A stretch of DNA of 64,000 nt from Chlorella sorokiniana. Its lineage: Eukaryota > Chlorophyta > Trebouxiophyceae > Chlorellales > Chlorellaceae. The translations under genes and the position numbers were made by a program. The notes beneath the pieces were generated by a model, which saw only the letters and a list, made by a program, of their open reading frames with translations, ran no database searches and was not told the DNA's origin. Positions 22,756 through 34,717 of the stretch are shown piece by piece. Numbering within the stretch: the first letter of the stretch is position 1; each line of letters starts with the position of its first letter. The stretch is from contig CP084619.1 in the NCBI GenBank assembly GCA_025917655.1, forward strand, positions 310,001 through 374,000. The letters are read 5' to 3'.

Positions 22756-24403
22756 ATGGTGGGAGAGCAAAGTTCAGACATCAGCCCCAGGGGTTGGGCG
22801 GCCCTCAGGGTAGCAAAATACGTAGTTTTGATTGGGTCATTTCTCTGGTACGTAGGAGTCAGCAAGGAAGCCACGCTAGACTGCCGCCGCGCAGGCACAC
22901 CCTGCCCGCCTTCCTTCCGTTGTCGCAGTCAATTATTATCAATTATCTTCCTTTCCGGTTGCAGTCTCAATAGTTCATTAAACATGATCAACAAGTGGGC
23001 ACTTGGATTCTCTGGGTTTCGTTTTCCGTTCCTACTGACATCCTGTAAGTTGGCGTGACTTGGCATGCAGTTGCAGTTGCTTTCACAAGGTTCTTGAGCC
23101 TTTTGTTCCGTCTTCACTTCTGGTTTCAGGTCACATGGCATTCAGCTTCACGGTGCTCGCGCCCGTGGCAATGCTGCAGCCCTGGGCAAATCATGTTGCT
23201 ACGTTGCAGAAGCAGTGGCGGGGCATTGTTTACATTGGCTCTTTCATGGCGCTGAACATCGGTGAGGCACGAGCCCTTCAAGCCCTCGACCACTGTGTGC
23301 TGCCAATGTATGCCAATTATCATGCATCTCCTGCAGCCCTGAACAACCTGAGCTTACTGGATATCTCGCTGTCCTTGAGCCAGATCATTCGCTCTGCTAT
23401 CCCTGTGGTGGCCTGCATCCTGGCAGTTTTGGTTGAGCACAAGTATCCCACCAACTGGGAGGCAGGCTCCCTAGCGATCCTCTGCCTGGGAGTCATGCTG
23501 GCTGTGTGGCAGGGTACCGTAACAGGCAAGCCCTACGCCATTTTGTTCTCCATATCAGCAACCGTCTCCAATGGCCTCATGATGACCTTCTCCAGCAAGC
23601 TTATGAGGTAAGGGTTTGTAAGTGGAAGGCCGTTCCATCACAAGACGCTTGTTGTGATCAACCACCACTGTTGCTGTTTTCTGCAGCGAGAAGCTGGATG
23701 TAATGCGACTTACGTTTTACATGAGCCCAGTCAGCCTGGCGTGCTTGGTGCCGTTCTTCTGGGTGTTTGAGGTGCGACTTTCAGCTCAATAGTCGCATCA
23801 GCAGTGAGATAATGCGCGTCGCTTGATAGGTGAAGCTTCCTCTCTGCATTGCAGCGCGAACGCTTCTTCCTAGAGTATTGGCCGGTGAATGGAAAGAACG
23901 CAACTTTCATCATGTTAGTGAGCAGCATCAACGCTGTCCTTTACAACCTCTCCCACCAAGCTATGATCAAGAATGTCACTGCGGTGGCAACAACAGTCAT
24001 TGGCGAGATTAAGATTATTGTGCTTCTTGTTCTCTCCGCAATGCTTCTGGGTAGGTTTGTGTTTGCATCAAGCATGCACCCTCTTCTTTCTGCCGAGTTT
24101 AGGTTTATGTGCTGCCAAGTTTCGACTTTCTGTGTTTGGCCAAGGGCAAGGCAAACAAACTATTCGTTGATGCGCAATCCGCTTGCCAATGCAGTCTCAG
24201 TCTTCTCTGTTATGGTCCTTGCAGGCGAGAGCAGCGAATTCACAGCAAGAATGACTGTCGGCTGTATCCTGGCGCTTGCTGGCTTTGGAGCATACAGTTA
24301 CTGCAAGTTGTCGGCTGTTCAAAAGGGCGCGTCTGACACCACAAATAGAGGGCCGAGCCCTGGTGAGGAGGAAATGGAGCCCCTTGTCAAAGTCAGCACA
24401 TGA
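22756..24403 (+). CDS. TPT/nucleotide-sugar transporter family membrane protein
   Basis: Exons: 22756-22847, 22965-23044, 23130-23261, 23337-23607, 23687-23771, 23855-24050, 24225-24403. All junctions phase cleanly from the ATG at 22756. The protein is about 345 residues with roughly ten hydrophobic helices, the layout of the drug/metabolite transporter superfamily. It has the family's opening LNSSLNMINKWAL, ALNNLSLLDISLSLSQIIRS, and the C-terminal KNVTAVATTVIGEIKI followed by a charged tail (GEEEMEPLVKVST). Members exchange nucleotide sugars or sugar phosphates across Golgi or plastid membranes. The lack of an obvious plastid transit peptide and the surrounding glycan genes favour a Golgi nucleotide-sugar transporter. 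Substrate cannot be told. No frame break was seen. Confidence 0.85.
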
Positions 24404-24981
24404 TTTTATTTTTCCAGGATTGCATTGTTGATATAGATTGCACATCAACAAACCCTCTCACCCGCTTGACGACTGTTTCTCCGCGGCAACCTCCCGCGTA
24501 CCCTTTATCGTCCTTGTTTTACAAAAGAGATATACAAACTGTGCACCAGCCCAGCCCATGCAACAAGTGCATGAAGGTGAACCACGCAATCCCATCACCC
24601 CACATTGCTGCTTGGCCCCGCCGAAAGACCAGGAAAAGGCAGCGGAGGCACTCCGCAGTGCGCAGCAACACCCGGAGCAATTTGAAGCTGGACAATCTGG
24701 AAATTATGGCTGTGCTGGCGGTACATGAGGAGCTACTGTGGCAGGAGGCAAGGCGCGGGTCGACATCACCAGAGCGGTGGCTCCACACTACAACAAAACG
24801 TGCTGCTCGTCCTTCGCCGGTGTCCTATAAAATGCGTGCCTAGAAGCCTTGCGTCCCATGTACCCCTTCAATCACAATCTCACCAAACCCCAGTCACAAT
24901 GGAGTTGGCCATGCTGGGCATGCTACCCCTTGCACCTCCTGACCGTCCCGGGGCAAGCTCTCCGCCCGGCCCGCTGCGCAG

Positions 24982-25500
24982 CGGACAATGTGGAGGAGAT
25001 GCAGGCGGCGGTGCGCTCCACCATCCAGCAGTGCTACGTGCAGTTAACGAACAGTATTCCAAGCAGCAGGCGGCGCTTGAACAGCAGCAGCGCAAGAAGA
25101 ACCTCACCAAGTACATCCCGAAGGTGGCGGCAGCGCTCTAAATGGTGCTGCAGGCGGTGGCAGCGCAGCGTGACGGCGGCCCCGAAGGTGGGCCCATGTT
25201 GGGGAGGCTCAGCAGCCGCCTGCCCCCGACCGGAGGTGTTGATGTGCCGCCACTGCTCGCCGCCACGCGCTGCGGGCAGGCAGCGACACCACCTCTTCGT
25301 CTTTTCCCAAATGCACCTGTTCAGCTGCCCTGCCCTTTTCCAACCTCAGATTACCTCCCACCGCCCCGCCTGCAGCCAAGCAGCAGCGATGGGGACGCGG
25401 CGGCGGAGTATGTGGTGGACGGGTTGGGCGAGCAGGAGATGTGCCTGAGGCTTTGCTGGCTGCGGGAGCAACAAGTGGAGCAGATTGATGTGGACATGGT
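24982..25500 (+). pseudogene. TOP6B: decayed C-terminal fragment of topoisomerase VI subunit B
   Basis: Fragments match the transducer-domain helices and tail of plant TOP6B: DNVEEMQAAVRSTIQQCYVQ, then NEQYSKQQAALEQQQ and RKKNLTKYIPKVAAAL, and near 25440-25500 a tail ending LREQQVEQIDVDM. Three disruptions fall within this short span: a frame change near 25043, an in-frame TAA at about 25139-25141 where a coding codon is expected, and a frame change near 25455. No ATPase (GHKL) exons are visible between the transporter stop at 24403 and this point. The concentration of breaks and missing N-terminal half suggest a truncated relic rather than an active gene. The family match is from memory of conserved residues only. 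Confidence 0.5.
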
Positions 25501-26509
25501 GAGCTGCTGATGCTGCACTAGGCAGTGCTGGGGTGCTGCTGCAAACGGCCAGCTCTGTGTGTTGCTTGCCTCTGTCGTGATTGCAGCCGTGGCCCCAGCT
25601 AGGGGCAGCCAGGCGTGAGATGATGGAGGACGGCTGCTCGCTGTAGACCTGCGACAGATTCCTGGTTCCAGATCACTTCTCCGCTCGTCTCCCGCCCCGC
25701 CCGGGCGTTCGAGTATCAGCTGCAGCATGCCGTCACCGAAGCGACGCAGGTGGACGCACACCTCGCACAGCTAGCGTCACAGCGCAGCTACGGGCCAGAG
25801 GCACACTGCGAGGTGGGCGTGCTGTGGCTGCTCAAAGAGGCATGAAGTGGTGGAGGACAGCGCTGGCAACAAAGCGGCGTGCGATAAGGCACGAACGGCG
25901 TGCCAAAGCGACAGCACAACGCATGGACGTGTTGCGAAGAGCGACTGCCGCCAGGCCTGGCAACGCCGCCAGTGCCCTCACACGGGCTACAGCCAAGAGC
26001 TGTAAGAGGAGTTGGTGATATGCCGCCGCAATGCGCCCCTCCTTGATTCCTGCCTCGGGAGCCAGTACACATCAGCTGGAACGGGCGATATGCGGGCAGC
26101 CAAGCGAGCGCTGTGCAAGTTTCAGGGGCGCCCCTGCTTATTACTGCAACAGGAACAAGTAGAAAGAGATCTGCCGGGGATCAGCACAGTGCGTGGGGGT
26201 GCTGAGAACTAGAAAACGGGCGCCAAATGCGGCCAAGAAACGCACGGGCGTCACAGCCTGGTGCCCTGCTGTGCGATGGCCTTAATGCCCGGGTGCAGCG
26301 GCACGCCCAGCCGCTGGAACTCGCTTGCATATACTTGAGCAACCTGCAGGATATGGGCAAGCATCGGCAGGCACACGCTGCATCAGCAACTGCAAGCTCA
26401 AGAAAAGAGCTGGCAGGAGCAAGGGACCAGCAGAAGCACAGCATCCACAGGCAGAGCCGCCACCTGCAGCCCACAGGCACATGCAGGGCATGTGCAGGCA
26501 TTGGCGCTG
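25501..26509. other. unassigned stretch downstream of the TOP6B fragment
   Basis: Short frames such as one near 25700-25810 (helical, Gln/Ala-rich) are seen, but nothing is recognisable. Some may be the remaining 3' end of the TOP6B fragment. Confidence 0.35.
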
Positions 26510-27917
26510 TCAGGCAGACCCAGAAAGCCAACCCCCAACATCACTAACTGCAGCACAGGCACCGGCGAGGTGTGGCCCCACCTCGCGGCGGCGTTCGTCG
26601 AAGCCGGCGTAGCCGTGCTTCACGGTGGCCAGGAAGTCAAAAAGGTCGAAGTGGTCAGGGTCTAGCGGTGGGGCGCCGCCACCCATTTCCAGAGTGTGCA
26701 GCTCCAACATGTCCAGGGACGGCAGCCTCATGGCAGCTGCCAGCTCTCGCACCCGCATGTCGGGCGACAGCAGCAGCCCAGGAACCTCCGCCGCCACACC
26801 AGCCATGGCGCCGTGGATGCGAAAGCCCAGCACAAAGTCGCAGCAGCCGGCGAGGCCGTCGATCCAGGATTGTGCGTCGTAAAAGTAGCGCACGCGCCAC
26901 GAGCGCAGGTACAGCCCGTTCAAGCGGTGCATGTTCTCCAACGTGTTCTCGTCATGCGGCGTCTGCAGTACCGCCACGCTGTTGGGGAACGGCTTGAACA
27001 CGCGCTCCGCCAGCAGCTTCAGCAGCGACTCTGGGTAGGGCTTGTCACCCGGGATGTTGGGCAGGTAGACCGCCAGGCGCAGCAGCCGGGTCTCGTGCCG
27101 CCACCAAGGCGTCCCACTTCTGCTGCAAAGCCTCGCCCAGCCGCGGGTTGTGGTTGAGGAAAAAGGTGGGGCAGCCGAGGGGCAGCGGGCGGTGCAGGCC
27201 GTTGGCGGCCACAAGCGACGCGGTGAACTCGCCGCGCACCGTCACCATCCCTTCCGACTTCGCTATCATGCGCAGAAAGTCCTTCTGCTCAGGGCCCAGC
27301 CGCACACGGTCTGCGCCAGCGGAGAGCGGCGGCAGTGCGCCGCCCTGCTCGCCTCCACCGCCAACAGCGCCGGGCGCCGCTTCCTCAAACCGCACTTGCG
27401 ACCCCACGCCAATCAGCATGATGGGGGCGGTAAGGTTTTTGAAGAGGCTTCGGTAGCGATTGGTCAGGCCCAGCGTGTGCCGCTTGCTAACGTTGACCAG
27501 CATGTTTGCCTCAGGCAGCAGCAGCGCCTGGATCGGAGCATCGTATGGAGGCGCCAGCTGCACCAGCTCGCTAGCATTGGGGTCCAGAAGCCGTTGCGCC
27601 GCTAGTGCCCACATCAGGTTGCCGCTGTTGTCGCTGCAGATGGGCTGCGCCTCCTTGAACGACAGGCCAGAGGGCGGACGCGCTGGGCTAAGCATCGCCC
27701 AGCCCTCGTGCACCCAACCGACTCGAACCCGGTGCAGGCCTGTCGCACTGCTGCTGTCCGTCTGGCCGCCACCCATGGCTGCCCGCAGCGTTGTGTTTGA
27801 TAGAGTGGTTGTCTGGCAAGAAAAGAGCAGCCAGGCGGCGGCCGCTGCCACAAGGAGGCCGGCAAACAAGCGGCGGACCGAGCTGCCGGAGTGTGTTGGT
27901 GAACTCATTGCCACCAT
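26510..27917 (-). CDS. polysaccharide pyruvyl transferase family protein, second copy, intronless
   Basis: It reads from an ATG at 27915-27917 on the minus strand. The N-terminus has one membrane segment (LFAGLLVAAAAAWLLFS), a type II anchor. The body shows MWALAAQRLLDP, IMLIGVGSQVRFEE, EGMVTVRGEFTASLVA, LPLGCPTFFLN, LAVYLPNIPGDKPYPESL, and the family signature near the end, FVLGFRIHGAMAGVAAEVP with LLLSPDMRVRELA. It is a distant relative of the copy at 10479-11701, not a recent duplicate. Like that gene it has no introns and is GC-rich, unlike its neighbours. One indel near 27,103 (an extra base or two lost) splits the frame. The likely role is to add pyruvate ketals to Golgi glycans. The stop at 26510 gives a C-terminal tail of uncertain length. 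Confidence 0.75.
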
Positions 27918-28402
27918 GCCTACATTGAAAGTCAGCAGAGAGAGGGACGTGGTTGGCGAAGAGCAAAGAACAAACAGTCGGGTTCAGCTCAAACAGCGAG
28001 ATGGTCTGTATCTGAGCCTGTCAACTGGCATTTCAGCGCACCGTGACCGCTTTGAACACAAAGATATTCAAGGCAGCGTCCTGGGCGCCCGTCAGTTCGG
28101 GCAGCTGAAACCTGGGCCCCCTTCTGGGCGTGTGGGCTTGGAACTAATGCTGCGCAACAACAAGCGTTCGCGTGGTCCCTAATTACATGCTGCAGCGAGA
28201 GTCATGCACGTTCCGCTTGACTCATGGCGCAACAGAATGGTGTGGAATCTGTTTTCTGCTGTTTGTTCCGTTCATTTCGTACTGGAACGAGCGCAGGGGC
28301 AACCTGGAATAGGGCCCTCCTGCAAGCAGCCAACACCCTCTCAACTTTGTTCTCCAGTTGTCTGACCATTCCTTACAAGTGTGCCGCTGTCAGCACTGGG
28401 CA

Positions 28403-30096
28403 CTAAATGATCAACCGTCGGTTGTTCTTGAACATCATGCGAACTCCCATGACCTGCAGAGGCGAAAAGCGACGAAGAGAGGGTTGGGTAGCGAATCAAA
28501 TAATGCCCGACCAGGAACTAGCAGCGCGTGATGCGAACGGACGAGGCTGTCCCTCAAACGGACGCCCAGCATGTAGCGCGACTATCAGGCGCACACTACT
28601 GCTCAGCGGGATGGCTTGTCTGTAACTCACTTGGACGAAGCTGGCCAGCACTATGGTGCCACAGATGAGGAGCATGTAGCCCAGGGTGCGGCCGTAGGTG
28701 CTTTCTGCAGTACGAAGGTGCCGCACTGTACGGGCATAGAGGTACCGCTGCTCATTTGTCACATTCATCAGGTAGTAGTCCAGCCGCTGCAAACCCTGCG
28801 TTACCTCCTCCACCTGCTCCACAGTGCCTGCTAGGAGGCAGGCGTGTGGGCGTGTGTGATCGCTGGCGCAAAGCCACGCCTGGCGCGTAGGCAGACAGGA
28901 GGCCAGTTGTCTTCCTGCAGATGATCTCCATTGCCTGCCAACCACGGCAACGTTGCAGAAGGCAGGGCGGCACAATAGCAACCGCCTGCACCGCGGCCAC
29001 TCACCCAGATGCTTTGGGTCAACGGCCGCAGGGGCTTCGGCGGGCGGCGCTGCGCTGCCACTCAAAGCTCGTGCCCACCAGAGACATGCTGTTGACTGTG
29101 AAGTAGCTGATCTTAACGATGACCGACGGCCGGAGGATCTGCGGGGTGGACAGCGCAGCACATCACCTTCCCAGCGAGGCACGGGTCGACAGGCGGGCGC
29201 GCCATTGGACAAGGGGCGCGGGCAGAGCCCCCCAATTGATAGGGGGCGAAGCCGCAGCAGCGACGGCTGCATGAGCGGCGATCGACCAGGCGCAGCACCG
29301 CACCTGCCCCTTGCTGACGCGGAAGCAGGCGCGCCAGGGTCCCTGCCCACCCTCAGCGGTCACTGCACCATTGGATGTGGGGTGGAGGGGGAGGGGAGGG
29401 GCGGCGACAGAACGATCTGATGGCAGGAATGAAGCTGCTGAAGCAGCACACCAGCGCAAAAGCATGCAGCAACACAAAGCGCAGCAGCTGTCTGCCACGC
29501 CTGCAATCTCCGTCTCGCTGACTGCGTCCTCCTTGTGCACGCTGTCGCCATTGGGCGCATACACGTTGAGGTCGACTGCTGCCTTGTTGGCCTCAGTGCC
29601 GTAGCGGCTGGTGATCTGCGGGCGACACGCAGCTGCCGCATCAGCGAGGACGCCCAGTGTCGAGCAACTAGGAACAGTGCAGAGGAAAGCAGGGGCGCTC
29701 ACCACAAACCCGAGGTCAACAAGCACATGTGTGTGCTCCGGGCTCTGCTCCTTATGTTTTACCAAGTCCCACTGCGGCGCAGCAAAGAGGAACAAATGTG
29801 TTTACTTGCAGTGGCCAGCGCAGTCGAGCCCCCCGCCTGCCCTAGCAGGCGCTGATGGCGGCCAGCTGAAGTGTGCACCGCCAAGAGCTGTTACAATGCC
29901 CATTTGCACCTGATAATCTGGCATAAATTCCGTGATGCACTCCTCCCTGCAAGGCACGCGGAATCGGCGTCAGGAAGTTGAGCGTGGAGCAGCGGGACCC
30001 TGCATGGAAAAAATCAGGCTTCACACGACGAGCATGCTGAGTCTTACCTGCCAGCAAAAAGGCGCCAGGCCAAAGCATCGGCGATCCCACTCTGCA
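28403..30096 (-). CDS. p24/emp24 family cargo receptor
   Basis: p24 proteins are single-pass membrane proteins that cycle in COPI/COPII vesicles and select cargo between ER and Golgi. Minus-strand exons recovered: about 30046-30080 (signal start MLWPGAFLLA), about 29910-29945 (EECITEFMPDYQ), about 29706-29780 (SPEHTHVLVDLGFV), about 29520-29617 (ITSRYGTEANKAAVDLN), 29005-29138 (VKISYFTVNSMSLVG), 28631-28827 and 28403-28453. The 28631-28827 exon holds the coiled coil (GLQRLDYYLMNVTNEQRY) and the transmembrane helix (LGYMLLICGTIVLASFVQ). The last exon gives a cytosolic tail, VRMMFKNNRRLII, with basic residues as in COPI signals. The phase between the first two exons does not fit, so an indel or missed exon lies there. 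The stop is TAG at 28403-28405. Confidence 0.65.
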
Positions 30097-30409
30097 GAAA
30101 GACCAGTAATATGCTCACAGTTACAGCCGTTTTATGTTGCCGCATGATGCCCGATCGCAGCGAAAGGGCCACCACTGTCGACTGTGCACAAAACAGCCAC
30201 GGGTGTACTGCTTGTGCAGTACTCCCCCAGCTGCAAAATTTTCATGACTGAATCTGTACAGGCAAAAGATGTGCGACCCATGCCTCCTGCTTTCCAGCAC
30301 GTGCACGTTCGCAGCCTCTAGCTTGAAGCGAAAGGTTGGGACTGCTCTCCTCCTGGCCCGGCACAGCCCCTATCGCAGTACTTAGATATATATCAAATGA
30401 CGGCCAGCA

Positions 30410-31281
30410 ATGCCGGGCCACCAAAGCCAGGTTCGGGGGCCACGCCACCCCCTGCCTCCGCAGCCGCCGGCGCAGCTGCAGCAGGGGCAGCCAGCCGGGC
30501 GGCATCATGGGCTGGTGGCGGGAGTGCTGGCCACCCATGCCCCGGTAGTGGAACAGCAAGTGCGGGGAACTGTGGCACGTATGAAGAAAGCCAAGTTTGG
30601 CATGCCAGTGGATGTGAAGGTGCGCGGCGATCTGGCACTCGCGATGCCAGCCAGGCGCAGCATTGCTTTTGTTGTAATCTGTCTAATGAAGCAAAGGCAT
30701 GCTTGGCCTGGTGTTATAATTTGCTCTTGTTGAGTTGTGTAGGTGGACTTCCTTAAGCCAACTATAGAGACGGTGCAGGAGTCGCTTGGCTTGGCCTGGG
30801 CGCAGCTGCCACCGCCAGTGCAGCAAGCTGCGCCGTACGCGGGCGTCGCGCTCGGCAGCGGCCTGCTCGTCTACGTGGTGCAGCAGCGGCGGCTGATGCT
30901 GCAGCGACAGCAGGCTGTGGAGCTGCGGGAGCAGCTGACGGGGCTGCAGAAGGAGCGGCTAGACCTGCTGCGGCGGGTCAACACGCTCAAGGTGTGACTG
31001 TTTACTGTCGTACTGAGCTGGGGCCTGTGTATGTGCTTTGAACATACCGGTTGGTCCTGCCCGCTTGACTGTACAAAGGGGTTGTATGGACACCTCGATT
31101 GAAGACCCCTTGACATGGACCCAACCCGCAATCCCCTCGTCCGTGACAGACCAACCGCGCTCCACGGACAGAGACAGAGGCCCGACTTGCCAACGCGGTC
31201 GCAGAGGCGACAAACGCTGCGGCGGCGGCCGCTGATGCTGCAGCACGTGCAGCGACGGCGTGCATCATTCAGCGGCCGTAA
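30410..31281 (+). CDS. small membrane protein with C-terminal coiled coil, unknown function
   Basis: Three exons phase from the ATG at 30410: 30410-30619, 30743-30991, 31180-31281. The product is about 185 residues. After a Pro/Gln-rich N-terminus there is a hydrophobic segment (YAGVALGSGLLVYVV) and then a coiled coil (LREQLTGLQKERLDLLRR) continuing into an Ala-rich helix (ARLANAVAEATNAAAAA). It has the look of a small anchored tether. I do not recognise a family. An alternative ATG at 30397 in another frame gives an Ala-rich N-terminus but needs a frame change. The stop is TAA at 31279-31281. Confidence 0.5.
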
Positions 31282-31988
31282 CCGGCTGAGCTCCCGTTCC
31301 TGACCAGCAACTGCTTTGATAATGTAGCCGAGGCTTGACCTTGACCAGCGTAACAGACCTGTAAGTTTCCGGCCTACAAGTGTTCTGCACAGCATGCACG
31401 CAAAGATCCAGTCGTGCGGTCAACTTGCCAATAGTCGGGCAAAGCCATGCATGCATTCCAGTATTGCTTTCCATCAGTTGGAAATCAGTTGACCCCGCCG
31501 CTCAAATTACCTGTGCAAAGCAAACCTGATTGCGCAGCAAGAAAACGAGTGCGCAGCATGGCTTCGCGTCTGGCTGGACAGGAGTAGAGTTGGGCAGAGT
31601 GCCACACAGCAACAGAAGCACCATCTACTTGGAGCCTCTGCCCCTTTGTGACCTGATAGGCTGCACATAATACCTCCCACTTATGATAAATGCCTAACTG
31701 TGCGCTCTTACATCCACAAACTCCTCAGTAAGATTCAGGCAAGCAGCCAGCTGCGCTCCAGCAGAGTGTAAGCGTGCTGGCAGCAAAGTCTGGATAGGCG
31801 CCGTCCAGCCGCCAAGGCACCGCTCATGCGGCGGCCTTGCCCTGCGGATGCGTTAGAAGTAAACAAGATCGACATCGACCAACAATCGGCCACAAGACAA
31901 CAGTGCCACCCATGCCACACGGCACTCCGGCTGCCCCACTCGCAGGCAACAGCAATACTCGCAGGCAACTAAACCCCCAAAAAGGAAA
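31282..31988. other. intergenic, convergent 3' ends; nothing recognised
   Basis: It lies between the coiled-coil gene and the 3' end of the eS8 gene. No domain-bearing frame was found. Confidence 0.45.
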
Positions 31989-33533
31989 CTAGACGTCAGA
32001 AAGTGGTGCTGGACAGCGAAACTCGCCTTCTTCTTCTGCATTTTCTTTACGTAGAATTCGAGCTCGCGGCCTTCCAGAATGTAGCCGTCCGCGCGGCCGC
32101 ACTGCAATAGTAATGTGGGGAAGGGACCACGATAGTTGGAAGGACATAAGAAAGCGGCGGCAAAGGCGGCAGTGCGACGGCGCGCGCTTGCACCAACCGC
32201 CGCGCCCCAGGCAGGTATTGCCTATTTGCCCGTCAAACCGATGTATTCGAATCAAGACGTAGGAATGCGTGCAGTAACGCACCTGGCCCGGGCGGGAGGA
32301 GATGGCGGCGTACAGGCGGCCCGTTGCAAACTGGTCGTCCAGCAGCTGATCCAACTTGCGCCCCTGGTTGCGCTGCTTCAGCTTGCGCTTGACATGGTTG
32401 GACTGGGCAGCAGCAGCTTCCTCGCCGTCGACCGCGGCGGCGGCGGCGCCGCGCTTCTTCACGCCCACCTCCACGCCGTAGTGCTGCTGGTACCACTGCT
32501 TGAAGGGCGCAGCATCCACCTGGATGATGGCGCCCTTGACCAGGGTCTGGGTGCGCACCAGCTCGTTGTTGGACGCGTTGTAGGCGACGTCCAGGATGCG
32601 CACCTTGCGCGTCACGGCCTGTTCAGGACGGGATACAGGAAAGAAGCAGGCAAGAAACTCATGCACTCGCCACGGATTGGGCCGGATCCTCCGGATTGGG
32701 CCAGATCCACCAGCTGGCTAAGCTTCTCTGGCAGCCCGCCTAGGCTATACAGGCGGTAGAGAGGCACGAGCAGCGAGCAAGTCTAGTGTAAGCGCTCTGC
32801 TTGTCCCTACACCGCACCTCGGAGCCCCAGGAGAAGTTGCCGTGGTCGAGACGCAGAGCGCGGAACTTGGAGTTGCCGCCGCGCACACGCACGCGCCGCA
32901 CGCACACGTTGGAGGAGAGCTTGGTCATGGCGGGCTGGCGCCCCAGCTCATACCTGCACAGGCGGCGGCCGGGGCAGCGCAATTTGGCACCTTGCTGATC
33001 CACGACGCTCGGCTGCTCACGCTGACATGCTTCATGATAAAGGCTGTCATTCCCGGCTCGAGGCTGCCAGGACGCAGGCTGGGCAACGCTGCAGCGAGCT
33101 GCACTGCCTGCAGGTTCACTGCTTGCTGCGCCGCCTGTTGGCAGCCCACGGGCAGCGAGACCCTGCCCTCTCCCCATCCATCCGCATAGCTGGGTGTTGA
33201 CCCAAGACTCATTGCCGCTGCTGAAAGCGGGGGCAAAACACGAGAAACAGCAAAACACTTCTCACTTCCGCTTCTTGCGCCATGCCTTCTGCTTGCCGCC
33301 CGTGGCGCGGCGCTTGTGCAGCGAGTCACGGAGATGCCTGCAAGAAGGCCCAGGGACGCCAGGAAAGGAGCCGCATTCACGGTGGGGGCCATGCACTGTT
33401 AAGCGCGCTAGAAGACCCTGATTTAGCATTCAGATGGCAATAAGCTGTCTAAATTTGCGCAGCCGCTCCAAGCTAGCTGCCCCACTGCCTGGCATCATGC
33501 GGTGTCCAGCTGCGCCTGTCTACGCTCACCCAT
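31989..33533 (-). CDS. RPS8: cytosolic 40S ribosomal protein eS8
   Basis: Minus-strand exons: 33530-33533 (ATGG, start codon plus one base, a classic arrangement for this protein), 33266-33337, 32818-32953, 32283-32618, and to 32101. Conserved blocks are [97 protein letters not shown] and the end [19 protein letters not shown]. An Ala/Glu insert sits in the middle, as in other algae. One base is missing near 33328-33332 just after the GIS of the N-terminus. An essential ribosomal gene is unlikely to be truly broken here. The exact 3' end is unclear: frames after the KKMQKKK motif stop at 31989, about 31997 or 31853. Confidence 0.88.
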
Positions 33534-33747
33534 GGCTGCAGCAACCCTCCGTGACACCTGAGAAAGGACCAAGGCAGGCGCCGGGCCCCTGTTTGTCGCT
33601 TCGCAACGTGGCGCCCCGGGTCGGAGCCAGGAGGCTGCAGGTGGAGGGGCCAACCGATGGTCGCGGTTGCTCTGCTGCATTGAACGTGGCTTTGACGATA
33701 CACTGAGTCGTTGCGACATCCCACCATCCTTCTTGCTGCTACCTTAG

Positions 33748-34546
33748 ATGTTGGGTTTGGAGATATTGCAAAGCCTGTCCAGGAGGCTCCTGCGAGATTC
33801 ATCCGCCCTCCACCAACTATCCATAACACTGCATGGTCTGTCAGTCCTGACCATCAGCCTCTCTGCCACTGCTGCCGCCGTCGCCAGGCGTCCAGGCACC
33901 TGGTGTGCTGCAGGGACTAGCTTGACCCGACTCATTTCCAGCAGTAGCAGCAGCAAGATTGTGTTTGGCAAAGTGCAGCACCAGCTGGCAGGCAGCAGGG
34001 TAACCGGCGGCGCTTTGCCAGTGGCAGCACAAGCAGCAGCTTGCGCAGCAAGCCACTGCTTGCCCGTATATGCGGGCAGCGCGCGGAGATGCTTGGCGCA
34101 CCTTGTCCCCAAGTTCAGGGGAGGCAAGATCAAGCCCTACAGGTGCGCTAGAAATCGCGCTGTGCTGCTGGCTGCGCGGTTCCGCCGCACAGCTCGCTGG
34201 TTTGGTGTGCCTGAGCTTTAAGTCCACTCGATGTCCCTGTCCCCTTGCCGTCTTATCCGGCTGCACTGTCGATACATTGCTAAATAGTTTGACCAGCATT
34301 TGCCCCGCTGCTGCGGCGCCGTTCAGCACGACTTGCACCCCTGGCTCCCCCACCGCCCCTGCAGCTCCTACAAGCACCGCTTCAAGCTGACTGGCAATGG
34401 AAAGGTCATCTATCCCCGCCCGGCTACGTGCACAAGCGCTTCAACAAGAGCAAGGGGCAGCTGGGGGAACTGAGTGGTACGCAGGCGCTGAAGCCGCGGT
34501 ACGCCAAGGCCGTCAAGCGGCTTGCCTTTAGAATGCGGCATTACTA
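33748..34546 (+). CDS. organellar ribosomal protein bL35 (probably mitochondrial)
   Basis: The start MLGLEILQSLSRRLLRDSS is Arg- and Leu-rich with no acids early apart from one Glu, a mitochondrial-presequence style. The conserved part spans two exons: KFRGGKIKPY up to 34140, then an acceptor near 34363 leading into SSYKHRFKLTGNGKVIYPRP and GYVHKRFNKSKGQLGELSG, ending AKAVKRLAFRMRHY. bL35 sits at the 23S rRNA in bacterial-type large subunits. A C is missing near 34420-34422 between PRP and GYVHK, which splits the frame. Whether one exon or several link the presequence to 34110 is unresolved, since the frame is open throughout. The stop is TAG at 34544-34546. Confidence 0.65.
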
Positions 34547-34717
34547 GCAGCCATCGAGACGGCAGTGAAGCAGCCACAAACCTCAGAGAGCACCAGCGGG
34601 GCGCGGTGCCGGTGGTGCTGCGCCTGATGCACTGCCCGACACTCAGCAGTACAGATACATGCCTCGCCACGCTCTGTCGCCAGGCAGAGTTGCACCTGGA
34701 CCGCTTGTAACGCCGCA

